Notes under the pieces: model-generated
Told to the model about the DNA's origin: nothing
The model's input: only the letters and a program-made list of their open reading frames with translations
Database searches by the model: none
Shown here: in pieces, positions 6,472 through 15,596 of the stretch
Position numbering within the stretch: position 1 is the first letter of the stretch
Layout: each line of letters opens with the position of its first letter
Position numbers and translations under genes: made by a program
Assembly: GCA_022650485.1 (NCBI GenBank)
Contig: JALCPP010000005.1
Coordinates: 1-64,000 of the forward strand
DNA: 64,000 nucleotides
Origin: Oscillospiraceae bacterium
Lineage (GTDB): Bacteria; Bacillota; Clostridia; Oscillospirales; Acutalibacteraceae
Direction: 5' to 3'

Positions 6472-8646
6472 TTATCGGCTCATCTTCACTGGGGTTCCCG
6501 TTACAACAAAATCCGCCGAGAGAACGCTGGCTTCCAGCAGTTCCGCACTGCGTGGGTCGGGCTGACTGCCGCCCACATAAACGCGGAATTTACCCGGCTC
6601 AAGCATGCAGTTTCCGGCATCGTCAATCAGTGCCATCTGCCGTGCTGTGACGGGAAACGTCACTTCTGCGGATTCGCCCGGTTTCAAATGAATCCTGTGG
6701 AACCCGGCCAGTTGATAATTCGGTACCCGGGTGCTGGCCTCTAAATCCTGAAGATAGAGCTGAACTACTTCGTCCGATTCACAGGAGCCGGTATTCTTGA
6801 CACGCGATGTTACTTTAAGATTGGAGCCTGCTTCGATGTTTTGCCGGCTGATAACCGGCTTGGCGTAGGAGAACGCGGTGTAACTCAGGCCGTAACCGAA
6901 CGGATACAGCGGGCTGCCATGGAAGAAACGGTAGGTTCTGTTTTCCATGGAATAGTCGTGAATATCGGGAAGATCGCGGTCCGAACGATAAAATGTAACT
7001 GGAAGCCGCCCGCTGGGAGAATACTCACCGAAGAGCAGCGAGGTGACGGCTTTGCCGCCGCGTTCACCCGGATACCATGCTTCCAGAACGGCGTCAGCGT
7101 GTTCATCTGCCCACCCAACAGCCAGTGCACTTCCTGACAGCAAAACGACAATCAGCGGTGTGCCGGTAGCCTGTACGGCTTCCAGCAGGGATTCCTGATT
7201 GCCGGGAAGTGCAAGGCTTGAGCGGTCGCCGGAAGCAAAATCGTTGGAGGTGTCGCCCTCTTCTCCTTCCAGGGTAGCGTCAAGACCAAGGCATAGAACG
7301 ACTGCGTCTGCCCACTCGGCTGCCGACACCGCTTCTGCCAGCCGGTCGTTTTTTTCAGAAAGACTGCTGGTGCTGTTTTGATACAGGTGGCATCCTTCTG
7401 CATAATACACTTTTGTTTCCGGACAAACCGCCTGCTGAATTCCTTCCAGTATTGTGATGTGTTCAGAAGCAGTGCCGCAGTAATTGCCGTAAAGGACGCT
7501 GCGGCTGTCGGCGTTTGGCCCTATGACGGCAATGGAATGGATTTTTTTGCGGTCAAGCGGAAGAATTTTATTTCGGTTGCGCAAAAGGACAATGGATTCC
7601 CGTGCCATTTGTTCAGAGAATTCCCTGTGATCTTCCCGGTCGTTTTCGGAATAAGGAATCGAAGCGTAAGGAACATCCCCCGAATTGTCAAACATTCCGA
7701 GCCGCATGCGGATCAGCATTAAGCGGTAGACGGCCCGGTCGATTTTCTGGTCCGTGATCAGACCGGCACGGTAGCCTTTGACCAGACTGGCGAAGGCACA
7801 GCCGCAGTTTAGGTCACACCCGTTGTTCACGGCGAGGGAGGAGGACTCCTCAATGCTATTGGTTACTCGGTGGTGTTCGTTAAAGTCCTTGATTGCCCAG
7901 CAGTCGGAGGTAACGTATCCCTCAAAATTCCACTCGGTCCGAAGAATATCGGTCAGAAGTGTCTTGCTTCCGCAGCACGGCTCGCCGTTCATCCGGTTGT
8001 AAGCACCCATGACTCCTGAAACACCGGCTTCGCACACAGCGGCTTCAAATGCCGGCAGATAGGTTTCCCACAAATCTTTTTGGGAAACCTGGGCGTCGAA
8101 CTGGTGCCGTTCTCCTTCCGGTCCGCTGTGTGCGGCGAAATGCTTGGCGCAGGCGGATGCCTTTAGATACTTTGAGCCGTTTCCCTGTATTCCGCGTATG
8201 AATGCAACGCCAAGACGCGAAGTAAGGTAGGGGTCTTCTCCATATGTTTCCTGACCGCGCCCCCAGCGCGGGTCGCGGTCAATATTAATGGTTGGTGACC
8301 ATAATGTAAGACCTTTATAGATATCGTGGTCGCCTTTGCGTTGAAATTCATGGTATTTCGCGCGTGCTTCGGTGGAGATGATGTCAGCCATTTTTTGAAT
8401 GGAAGGTACGTCAAATGTGGCGGCAAGCCCGATTGCCTGCGGGAAAATCGTTGCTACGCCTGCGCGCGCAACACCGTGCAATGCTTCGGACCACCAGTTG
8501 TAGCTTGGAATGCCCAGGCGTTCGATGGCGGGAGCTTCGTATTGCATCTGCGAAATCTTTTCTTCCAGTGTCATCCGGGCGACAAGATCATGTGCCCGTT
8601 TTTCAAAACTGAGTTGTACATTTTGGTAATCTGGTAAAGCGTTCAT
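6472..8646 (-). CDS. Glycoside hydrolase family 3 (beta-glucosidase / beta-xylosidase type)
   Basis: Protein of 724 residues from ATG 8646, chosen because GGAGG (8654-8658) stands 7 bases before it; an upstream in-frame ATG at 8664 overlaps that site. The N-terminal barrel shows WWSEALHGVARAG (51-63), the substrate-binding DPRWGRGQETYGEDP (125-139), AKHFAAHSG (167-175) and the nucleophile Asp248 in YVTSDCWAI. An alpha/beta sandwich (after about 340) and a C-terminal fibronectin-like domain (about 600-700) complete the standard architecture. There is no signal peptide, so it acts inside the cell on short sugars. The WWSEALHGVAR form is common in xylosidase/arabinosidase members. It is divergent from a sugar ABC transporter, which suggests the transporter supplies its oligosaccharide. 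Confidence 0.9.
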   Translation of the reverse strand: MNALPDYQNVQLSFEKRAHDLVARMTLEEKISQMQYEAPAIERLGIPSYNWWSEALHGVARAGVATIFPQAIGLAATFDVPSIQKMADIISTEARAKYHEFQRKGDHDIYKGLTLWSPTINIDRDPRWGRGQETYGEDPYLTSRLGVAFIRGIQGNGSKYLKASACAKHFAAHSGPEGERHQFDAQVSQKDLWETYLPAFEAAVCEAGVSGVMGAYNRMNGEPCCGSKTLLTDILRTEWNFEGYVTSDCWAIKDFNEHHRVTNSIEESSSLAVNNGCDLNCGCAFASLVKGYRAGLITDQKIDRAVYRLMLIRMRLGMFDNSGDVPYASIPYSENDREDHREFSEQMARESIVLLRNRNKILPLDRKKIHSIAVIGPNADSRSVLYGNYCGTASEHITILEGIQQAVCPETKVYYAEGCHLYQNSTSSLSEKNDRLAEAVSAAEWADAVVLCLGLDATLEGEEGDTSNDFASGDRSSLALPGNQESLLEAVQATGTPLIVVLLSGSALAVGWADEHADAVLEAWYPGERGGKAVTSLLFGEYSPSGRLPVTFYRSDRDLPDIHDYSMENRTYRFFHGSPLYPFGYGLSYTAFSYAKPVISRQNIEAGSNLKVTSRVKNTGSCESDEVVQLYLQDLEASTRVPNYQLAGFHRIHLKPGESAEVTFPVTARQMALIDDAGNCMLEPGKFRVYVGGSQPDPRSAELLEASVLSADFVVTGTPVKMSR

Positions 8647-8776
8647 GGGGGAACCTCCCAACACGTAATTTACATCCTATTTCTGTCCTTAATATCATTC
8701 TATCGTGTTGAGAGGTTACCGTCTTATCAGAATTTGCGGAGTAGTGCTCATTTTTTGCTCTAATTTCAAAAGAATA

Positions 8777-8804
8777 TTGAAAAACTAAAAAAAATTTTTA
8801 TAAT
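8777..8804 (+). promoter_or_regulatory. Promoter of the sugar ABC operon; divergent intergenic region 8647-9068
   Basis: -35 TTGAAA (8777-8782), 16-base spacer, -10 TATAAT (8799-8804). This leaves a leader of about 255 bases before the binding-protein gene. The leader is A-rich and has no obvious gene with a ribosome site. I could not place a convincing promoter for the divergent glycosidase. Confidence 0.6.
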
Positions 8805-9068
8805 AATGTCAGGACGTTTTAGAAGAAATCAATAATATGGAGCCAAATATCAAAAAAATTTTTATGAAATAATTTTCGTAATTTGAATCAAAGCTTGGTA
8901 AAAAGAAAATCACAAAAATTTTACAGACAACATGAAACGCAAAAAATAGTTACTGTAGGATGCTTTTTGGCAAAGTATGAGGGATTCCACCGAATCTGCA
9001 AAAAGCAAGGGAGAATTTTCTGCGGACTCGGAAAAAATATCCAGAATTATTTATTAGGAGGAGATCGT

Positions 9069-10391
9069 ATGAAAACAAAGCGATTGTTTGCCGGAATACT
9101 TGGGCTTTCTATTCTTATGGCGTCTTTCACTGCCTGCAGCGGGCAGCAGCCCGCCAACAGTGCCGCGTCAGAAAAAGGCGCTGCTTCTGCCGCTTCTGCA
9201 GATGACAGCGCAGAAAAAATCACCCTGACCTTCTGGAACAACTATACCAACGATTCGAATCATGTCATGTCCGGAATTATTGACAAGTGGAATGCCGATC
9301 ATCCGAATATTCACATTGAAGCCAATTCCACGGAAAACAACGCGTATAAAGTGAAGATTAAGACCGCCATGTCCGCTAACAACGCGCCGGATATCATTTA
9401 CACCTGGGCCGGTGGGTTTACACAGCCGTTCGTGGAAGCGGGAAAGATTTTGCCGCTGGATGAGTACCTTAATGATGGAACCAAAGATAAAATGCTTTCC
9501 GGTGCATTAACCAACATTACATACGACGGAAAAGTGTACGGCCTGACTTACAATCAGCAGGCAGGCGCGCTGTATGTTAACGACGAACTGTTCAAGCAGA
9601 ACAATGTTAAAGTGCCGACCACATTTGATGAGCTGCTGACCGCGGTTAAAGCCTTTAAGAAAGCAGGGCTGGTTCCTATGGCGGTAGGCGAAAAAGACAA
9701 ATGGCCGGGTATGTGGTACTATGATATGATCGCGCTTCGCGAAGGCGGCAGCCAGCTTTGCCTGGATGCGCTGAATAAAAAGGTTTCTTTTGACCAGCCT
9801 GCTTTCGTCAATGCGGCGCAGAAGCTGGAAGAGCTTGTGGATGCCGGTGCGTTTGCGGAAGATGTTTTGAGCCAGACACGTGATGAGTCTGTGGCACAGT
9901 TCAGTCAAGGGAAGATCCCGATGTATTTTGGCGGAAACTTTGATGCGCAGGTGATCGATCAGTCACTGGAAGGCAAAGTCAGCGCAGTGAAATTCCCAAC
10001 CATTTCAGACGGCGATGGTGTCGATACGGAATATCTGGGCGGCGGTGCGGATGCTTTGTGTGTAAACGCCAACACGGAACATAAGGACGAAGCCGTTCAG
10101 GCAGTGAAATATCTGGCGGAAAATTTCTCAAGTTCCATGTACCTTACAGGTGCCGGTCTGCCGGAGTGGAACTATGATTCGATCGACGAGTCGAAGATTG
10201 ATCCTCTTTCCAAACAGATTATGGAAGATATTGTTCAGGGTTCCACTGGGAGCGTGCCTGCATGGGACCTTTACCTGACGGGCAATGATGCGCAGACGCA
10301 TCAAGACTTGGTGCAGAGCCTTTTCGGAAAACAGATTACCCCGGAAGACTTCGGGAAGCAGACCCAGAGTAAGATTAATAAAGCAGCCTGA
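9069..10391 (+). CDS. Sugar ABC transporter substrate-binding lipoprotein (family 1)
   Basis: Protein of 440 residues from ATG 9069, preceded by AGGAGGAGATCGT; the open frame extends upstream but has no other ribosome site. The N-terminus is a lipoprotein signal (MKTKRLFAGILGLSILM, lipobox ASFTAC), so the mature protein is anchored outside the membrane. The mature part opens ITLTFWNNYTNDSNHVMSGI and carries AGGFTQPFVEAGKILPL, both typical of MalE/UgpB-like family 1 binding proteins. Two permease genes follow in the same operon. No ATPase gene is present, so a shared MsmK-type ATPase encoded elsewhere is likely. The ligand is probably an oligosaccharide, judging from the adjacent GH3 enzyme. 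Confidence 0.92.
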   Translation: MKTKRLFAGILGLSILMASFTACSGQQPANSAASEKGAASAASADDSAEKITLTFWNNYTNDSNHVMSGIIDKWNADHPNIHIEANSTENNAYKVKIKTAMSANNAPDIIYTWAGGFTQPFVEAGKILPLDEYLNDGTKDKMLSGALTNITYDGKVYGLTYNQQAGALYVNDELFKQNNVKVPTTFDELLTAVKAFKKAGLVPMAVGEKDKWPGMWYYDMIALREGGSQLCLDALNKKVSFDQPAFVNAAQKLEELVDAGAFAEDVLSQTRDESVAQFSQGKIPMYFGGNFDAQVIDQSLEGKVSAVKFPTISDGDGVDTEYLGGGADALCVNANTEHKDEAVQAVKYLAENFSSSMYLTGAGLPEWNYDSIDESKIDPLSKQIMEDIVQGSTGSVPAWDLYLTGNDAQTHQDLVQSLFGKQITPEDFGKQTQSKINKAA

Positions 10392-10410
10392 GAAACGGTT
10401 TGCTCGAGCC

Positions 10411-10453
10411 ATGTTTTCCCTGTTGCGGGTTTGTTTTTCAACAGGGAAAACAT
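10411..10453 (+). terminator. Intercistronic hairpin between binding protein and permease genes
   Basis: A perfect 15-base stem (ATGTTTTCCCTGTTG / CAACAGGGAAAACAT) followed by TTTTG, 20 bases after the binding-protein stop. In operons of this kind such a hairpin gives more mRNA for the binding protein than for the permeases, as a partial terminator or by stabilising the 3' end. Confidence 0.7.
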
Positions 10454-10514
10454 TTTTGTAATTAAGTGTTTGAATCCCAGAGGGGTATGATTCTGAAAAG
10501 AAGGCTTGATACGT

Positions 10515-11399
10515 ATGGAAAGACTGCTGAGAGATAAAAAGGCAATTTTTCTTTTCACTTTTCCAACATTTCTGTTATTTACCGTTATTGTAGTTCTACC
10601 TATTTTTTTCTCAATTCATTATAGTACGCTGGAGTGGGACGGCTTTTCACAAGGTACTTTTGTAGGTCTTGCCAATTACAAAAGCCTTTTTGTCAACAAT
10701 ACCGACGGGTTTCTTCAGTCGATCATTAATTCGTTGATTCTCGCATTGATTTCAGTCGGAATTCAACTTCCGATTTCCCTCCTTTTGGCGCTGATTATTG
10801 CCAGAGGGGTTCGGGGAGAAAATTTCTTTCGTACGGTGTATTTTATTCCGGTTATCATTTCTACCGTTGTGATCGGGCAGCTGTGGATGAAAATTTACAA
10901 CTCGGATTACGGCATGCTTAACACGGTGCTGCGGGCTGCCGGGCTTGATCAGTACACAAAGCCGTGGCTGGCGGATACGCACACGGCGCTTGCCGCTGTT
11001 TTCATTGCCATGCTGTGGCAATACATAGGCTACCATATGCTGCTGATGTATGCCGGCGCAAAATCAATTTCACCGGATATTTATGAAGCGGCGCGGATTG
11101 ACGGGGCCAGTGAAGCACAGATGGCGCTTCACGTTACCATTCCGCTGATGAAGCCAATTTTGTGCGTGTGTGTTATTTTTGCCGTCACCGGTTCCTTTAA
11201 AGCCTTTGATCTGATTTATGTTATGACGGGCGGCGGGCCGCTGCATTCGACCGAGGTTCCAACAACGCTGATGTATACGACGATTTTCAGCCGATATCAG
11301 TATGGATACGGAAGTGCAATGGCAATCTTTATCATTGCAGAGTGCTTGATTTTCACACTCGTCATTCAAAAATTATTTCATCAGAATGCGGAGGGCTGA
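10515..11399 (+). CDS. Sugar ABC transporter permease, MalF type
   Basis: Six-segment inner-membrane permease of 294 residues. The first segment is FLFTFPTFLLFTVIVVLPIF and the EAA loop is YEAARIDGASEAQMALHVTI, the contact point for the ATPase. ATG 10515 is preferred over TTG 10506 because the AGAAGG site lies 10 bases before the ATG but only 1 base before the TTG. It forms a heterodimer with the next gene product, three bases downstream. The operon has no ATPase gene. Confidence 0.9.
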   Translation: MERLLRDKKAIFLFTFPTFLLFTVIVVLPIFFSIHYSTLEWDGFSQGTFVGLANYKSLFVNNTDGFLQSIINSLILALISVGIQLPISLLLALIIARGVRGENFFRTVYFIPVIISTVVIGQLWMKIYNSDYGMLNTVLRAAGLDQYTKPWLADTHTALAAVFIAMLWQYIGYHMLLMYAGAKSISPDIYEAARIDGASEAQMALHVTIPLMKPILCVCVIFAVTGSFKAFDLIYVMTGGGPLHSTEVPTTLMYTTIFSRYQYGYGSAMAIFIIAECLIFTLVIQKLFHQNAEG

Positions 11400-11402
11400 A
11401 AA

Positions 11403-12281
11403 ATGGCGGCGGAAATGAAACAGAAACTTGCCCGCGGGCAGAAGAAAAGAACGAAGCCGTTTTGTTTTTCTTCTTTCTTTCTCTACCTTTTTTTAGGAAT
11501 TGTAACACTGATACAGGTTTATCCGCTGATTTGGCTTTTCCTGTTCTCTTTTAAGAATAACAATGAAATATACAGCGGCAATGCAATGGGGATCCCTCAT
11601 GTGTGGAGGATTTCCAATTATTATTCGGTGCTGACCAGCGGCAATGTCGGGATTTATTTAATCAATAGTGTGATTGTTACAGGAATTACAATTGTTTTGT
11701 CTACCGCTTTAATCACGACTTCTGCCTATGCCATTGTCCGTATGCGCTGGAAGGCCAGCCATCTTTTTTTGAACTATATTCTTCTTGGATTGATGGTCCC
11801 GATTCACGCGACACTGCTTCCGCTGTTTATTGTATTGAGAAACCTGAATCTGCTGAACAGCTACCTTTCTCTGATTTTACCCTATGTGGTGTTCGCTCTG
11901 CCAATGGGAGCGTTCATCATGGTTGGGTTCATGAAAAATATACCGTTGGAGCTGGAGGAATCTGCCTGTCTGGACGGCTGCAATGTTTACCAGACGTTTT
12001 GGCACATTGTCTTTCCACTGGTGCGGCCGGCGGTTGCCACGGTTGCAATTTTCACTTTTCTTTCCTCCTGGAATGAATTGATGTTTGCCAATACGTTTAT
12101 CAACAACGACAGGCTTAAGACGCTCACGGTTGGAATTATGTCTCTTTCCGGTCAGCAGGGAACGGCATGGGGACCTATTGGCGCAGGTCTGGTGATTGCT
12201 ACGGTTCCTACTTTGCTGATCTACCTGCTGTTTAGCAAACAGCTGCAAAAAAGCGTGATTGCGGGGGCAATCAAAGGCTGA
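11403..12281 (+). CDS. Sugar ABC transporter permease, MalG type
   Basis: Second permease of the pair, 292 residues with six membrane segments after a basic N-terminus (KQKLARGQKKRTK). The EAA-type loop reads LEESACLDGCNVYQTFWHIVFP, close to the CUT1 consensus with Cys in the usual Ala/Gly positions. Start ATG 11403 lies three bases after the previous stop, with a GGAGGG site inside the end of that gene. It is the last gene of the operon, followed by a terminator shared with the convergent AraC gene. Confidence 0.9.
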   Translation: MAAEMKQKLARGQKKRTKPFCFSSFFLYLFLGIVTLIQVYPLIWLFLFSFKNNNEIYSGNAMGIPHVWRISNYYSVLTSGNVGIYLINSVIVTGITIVLSTALITTSAYAIVRMRWKASHLFLNYILLGLMVPIHATLLPLFIVLRNLNLLNSYLSLILPYVVFALPMGAFIMVGFMKNIPLELEESACLDGCNVYQTFWHIVFPLVRPAVATVAIFTFLSSWNELMFANTFINNDRLKTLTVGIMSLSGQQGTAWGPIGAGLVIATVPTLLIYLLFSKQLQKSVIAGAIKG

Positions 12282-12308
12282 TGCAGGTACTTTCCTCGGC
12301 TCATAAAA

Positions 12309-12346
12309 AACTCCCCATGGCGCGTCGTGCGAAACCATGGGGAGTT
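12309..12346. terminator. Bidirectional terminator between permease and AraC genes
   Basis: AACTCCCCATGG / CCATGGGGAGTT, 12-base perfect stem with a 14-base loop, A run on the left and a T-rich right side. It lies between convergent genes and can serve both. Confidence 0.85.
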
Positions 12347-12366
12347 ATATTTCTGAGAAACAGGGA

Positions 12367-13218
12367 TTAAAGGCCGATGTGCAGGCACCGAAATTCTTTT
12401 GGCGAGCAGCCTTTTATTTGGCGGAAAAGCCGGTCAAACGTAGAAATGCTGCTGAATCCTACAGCATACGCGGTTTCCGATACGGTGTGTTCCGGGCTGA
12501 TGAGAAGCGTTTCGGCTTTTTTAATGCGGTATTCGTTCAGATACTGACGAAAATTTTTTTCGGTAATTTCCTTAAAAAGCCGTGAAAAATAATATTGGCT
12601 GAAACCGGCGGCCCGCGCAATGTCATTCAGATGGATATCTTCCGTATAATATTTTTCGATAAATTTTAGTGACTTGCTGATTTTTTCCAGTCCGTTGTCG
12701 TTTTTTCCCCGCGTTTCCATCATAATATGCGATGCGGAGGTGCGGCAGAGCAGAACGAGAATATCCAGCATGCGTGCGGTGTAGTACAGTTCATCCATCG
12801 GCTCTTCTTTCTGCCATTCTTTAATGATCTTTCGAATTTGGCCCTCTATAGCAGAGTACAGGTCTTTATCCTGCGGGGTAATCAGCCGGACATCCCGAAG
12901 CTGTGTGTACAGCCGGTCAATGTCAACGTATGAGTTTAAACTGGAAACTTCAAAATTGAAGAAGAGTCTTTTGCCGGTCGGGGTCTCGTTGCAGAATTCA
13001 TGAACGTCTCCGCCCGGAATATAGAGAATATCCTGTTCTTTCAATTCATATCTGCGGGAATTGACCATTACAACAAAATTATTTTTGATGACATAAATTA
13101 TTTCCAAGGCATTGTGCCAGTGCTGCGGATAAGAAAAATTGATGTCTTTGTTTACCAGAAAGCGAAACGGAAAATTGCGGTCAAAAATCTTTTTTTCGTG
13201 AAGGCCCTCAATTACCAT
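12367..13218 (-). CDS. AraC-family transcriptional regulator with cupin sensor domain
   Basis: Cytoplasmic regulator of 283 residues. The N-terminal cupin fold shows HWHNALEIIYVIKN and DILYIPGGDVHEF, the usual sugar-sensing module. The C-terminal 100 residues hold two helix-turn-helix units: HLNDIARAAGFSQYYFSRLFKEITEKNF and VSETAYAVGFSSISTFDRLFRQIKGCSPKEFR. Start ATG 13218 (MVIEGLHEKK) is preferred; a GGGTGGG site precedes it by a few bases and overlaps the alternative upstream ATGs. It converges on the sugar ABC operon and is its most likely regulator, together with the GH3 gene. Confidence 0.88.
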   Translation of the reverse strand: MVIEGLHEKKIFDRNFPFRFLVNKDINFSYPQHWHNALEIIYVIKNNFVVMVNSRRYELKEQDILYIPGGDVHEFCNETPTGKRLFFNFEVSSLNSYVDIDRLYTQLRDVRLITPQDKDLYSAIEGQIRKIIKEWQKEEPMDELYYTARMLDILVLLCRTSASHIMMETRGKNDNGLEKISKSLKFIEKYYTEDIHLNDIARAAGFSQYYFSRLFKEITEKNFRQYLNEYRIKKAETLLISPEHTVSETAYAVGFSSISTFDRLFRQIKGCSPKEFRCLHIGL

Positions 13219-13450
13219 GAGAATCCCACCCATCATAAAATCAATTTGTTTTCCGCTGGAACTTCGCCCGGAATAGGTTAGACTGTATTTTTGGGGAGCA
13301 GATCAGGCAAGCAAAAGAAAACAGTGCCGGGCAGCGATAGGTGTGACTGTACCTACCGCGGCGCATGTTGGCAGAAAGCGGAGCTTAAAGGCTTTTTCTC
13401 TTACGGAACGTTTTATGATACGGAACAAATCACTTGCGTCAAACACCGGA

Positions 13451-14593
13451 TTACTGCTTGTTTTTAGGGAAGTCTGGAGCCGATTCCGTGCCCAGAAAAC
13501 GGTTAATGAACAGCAGCGCCGCACCGACAGCGCTTGCCGCGTCATAATATTTACTGTAGTGCAGGTAATTTGGCTGTTCACCGAACGAATTCAGAGAACA
13601 TAGCTTTTGGTTCAGCACATCGGTGTAATGGGGCAGATGTTTGGAGATTTCACCGCCGATAATCAGGTCGCAGTCAAATATTGTATGGATATTGTTGATG
13701 CCAACGGCGAGAAAATCAAGGTAACGATTCCACTTTTCGATGCAGTACCGGTTCCCCAGAACCAGCGCGGAAAAAAAATTTTCCAGGTCGCTGAAATGAG
13801 AATCCGTCAAAATATTGGTGGAACAGTATGCTTCCAGACAGCCTTTTTTGCCGCAGGAACAGGTCAGACCATCCTTCACGATGGTCATATGCCCAAATTC
13901 GCCCGCATGTCCATTTGCACCGCTGAAAATTTTGTTGTGGATTACCACGGCGCCGCCTACGCCTTTGTTAATGGAAAGAAACACGGCGCTTTTTACATCA
14001 TTGATGTGCCAGATTTCCGCAAGGCCGGCAAGGTTGGCCTCGTTATCGGCCAAGACAGGGTAAGGAATGTAATGCGCAATGGTTTGAATCGGAAGGCGGT
14101 GAATCTGCAGGGTGGGGCTGTATTCCAAAATTCGCTTGTCGGTGGTGACAAGCCCCGGCAGAGCGATTCCCACGCCCAGAAGCTGTTCCTGATCGATTTT
14201 GCATCTGCGCAGGAATCTATCCAAGGATTCGGCTAGTTTTGCAAAGTAGGCGTCAGTGTTTTCAAAACATACGTTTATGTTTTTATATTTTATGATTTCT
14301 TCTCCCAGATTGATGACGGCCAACCGAATACAGTTTTGGGTGACGGCGATTCCGGCGGAATATTTTGCGTTATAGTTGAGCGTGATGGCAACCGGTTTAC
14401 GGCCTCCGGATGATTTTAACGTTCCGGTTTGTGTCACTAATCCCAGATCCGCCAAATCCCTTAGAATAAAAGAAACGGTGGGAAGACTCAGATTGAGCGA
14501 TTTCGAGATGATTTGTTTGGTGGCATCGCGGTTTTCGTAAAGGTAATTTAATACTTTTTTTCGATTAACAGCACGAATATTCAGACTGTTCAT
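13451..14593 (-). CDS. ROK-family transcriptional regulator (XylR/NagC type)
   Basis: 380 residues from ATG 14593. The N-terminal winged helix-turn-helix covers about residues 8-65 (NRKKVLNYLYENRDATKQ, then LSLPTVSFILRDLADLGLV). A ROK sugar-kinase-like domain follows, with the zinc/sugar block GHAGEFGHM and the cysteine cluster CSCGKKGCLEAY near 250-270. The kinase ATP motif (DxGxT) is degenerate (AGIAVTQNCIRLAVINLG), as in regulators rather than enzymes. It is divergent from the DUF4867 / kinase / isomerase-like operon and very likely represses it in response to the sugar. The initiation site is weak (GTTGG). Confidence 0.88.
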   Translation of the reverse strand: MNSLNIRAVNRKKVLNYLYENRDATKQIISKSLNLSLPTVSFILRDLADLGLVTQTGTLKSSGGRKPVAITLNYNAKYSAGIAVTQNCIRLAVINLGEEIIKYKNINVCFENTDAYFAKLAESLDRFLRRCKIDQEQLLGVGIALPGLVTTDKRILEYSPTLQIHRLPIQTIAHYIPYPVLADNEANLAGLAEIWHINDVKSAVFLSINKGVGGAVVIHNKIFSGANGHAGEFGHMTIVKDGLTCSCGKKGCLEAYCSTNILTDSHFSDLENFFSALVLGNRYCIEKWNRYLDFLAVGINNIHTIFDCDLIIGGEISKHLPHYTDVLNQKLCSLNSFGEQPNYLHYSKYYDAASAVGAALLFINRFLGTESAPDFPKNKQ

Positions 14594-14943
14594 CCATGCA
14601 CCAACTTTATGAATATAGATAGGGGTTGTATGAGATAAAGAATATTCTATAAAAATCATTAAACAAAGTATTTTATAAAACAAAATACAAAGAATCCGCC
14701 GAACACATGCTTGGTTCTGCGGAATAAAAAGATTGATTAAGAAAATATTATTCTAATAAATATATTTTAAACGAGAATCAGCCTTGGTAATTTCATAATT
14801 AGAATTAAATTTGAAATCACCATAGAATTTAAAGTTTGAATTGACATAATTTTAGTGAAATGATATTATAAGTTTAGTAAAGTACTTTTAAAAAATAAAA
14901 TTAATAAGTTACGCGGAACAACGCGATCAGGGGGATGACTTGC
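14594..14943. promoter_or_regulatory. Divergent regulatory region of the ROK gene and kinase operon
   Basis: A very AT-rich region. A plus-strand promoter is clear: TTGACA 14841-14846, 17-base spacer, TATTAT 14864-14869, about 75 bases before the operon's first gene. An imperfect hairpin (TCCGCCGAAC / GTTCTGCGGA) lies at about 14695-14724 and might be an operator. No gene is visible. Confidence 0.6.
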
Positions 14944-15585
14944 GTGCAAAAAGAAGTGAAAATTCATTCGCTGCAGGAAGAGAAGTTTCGAAAATACGGA
15001 AGAATTGTGAAGGGCTTTCAGACGGAAGAATTGTTGCGTGCATTGCAGCAAACACCGGTGCCGCAGAAGGGGACAATTTATGTGGCGTCGGATGCTGAAC
15101 TGGAAAAAGTTTCTGTCTTTCAGCGCCTTCAGGCGGAAGAGTTCGGCGGCCTTCCAATTCAGATTGGGTATTGCAACGGCAGAAACAAACGGCTTAATGC
15201 GTTGGAGTATCACCGCAGTTCGGAAGTTAACATTTCCTGCGATGATATGATTTTACTTTTGGGCTCTCTGCAGGATGTGGACCCGGAGACGAATACATAT
15301 GACACTGCCTGCACGGAAGGCTTTTTCATTCCGGCGGGAACAATGGTGGAAATTTATGCGACAACGCTGCATTTTGCGCCATGCAGTGTGAAAAAGAATG
15401 CTTTTCACACGGCGGTGATTTTGCCGCGGGGAACAAATGAAGCGCTTCAGTCTATTCCGGAAAAGAAAGGGGAGGCGCAATTGCTTGCGGCGGTAAACAA
15501 GTGGTTGATTGCTCACCCGGAATCCGGGCTGGATCAGACTGCTTGCTTTTTCGGGCTGAAAGGGACGAATATTACGCTGGAATGA
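14944..15585 (+). CDS. DUF4867 family protein, first gene of sugar kinase operon
   Basis: 213 residues from GTG 14944, chosen because AGGGGG (14929-14934) is 9 bases away; the ATG at 14935 touches the ribosome site. The protein has a C-terminal half rich in beta strands (DDMILLLGSLQDVD, EGFFIPAGTMVEIYATTLHFAPC) that looks like a small cupin/double-stranded beta-helix with a possible metal site (H in TLHFAPC, E in GFFIPAGTMVE). The DUF4867 name is from memory of similar proteins. Such proteins recur beside xylulokinase-like kinases, so an auxiliary role in sugar isomerisation is plausible but unproven. Twelve bases separate it from the kinase gene. Confidence 0.65.
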   Translation: MQKEVKIHSLQEEKFRKYGRIVKGFQTEELLRALQQTPVPQKGTIYVASDAELEKVSVFQRLQAEEFGGLPIQIGYCNGRNKRLNALEYHRSSEVNISCDDMILLLGSLQDVDPETNTYDTACTEGFFIPAGTMVEIYATTLHFAPCSVKKNAFHTAVILPRGTNEALQSIPEKKGEAQLLAAVNKWLIAHPESGLDQTACFFGLKGTNITLE

Positions 15586-15596
15586 GGGGATTTTCC

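Noticed and set aside
13607-14236. Plus-strand frame of 209 codons over the ROK regulator
   Set aside because: It is the complement of ROK coding sequence, which has clear domains; no ribosome site.
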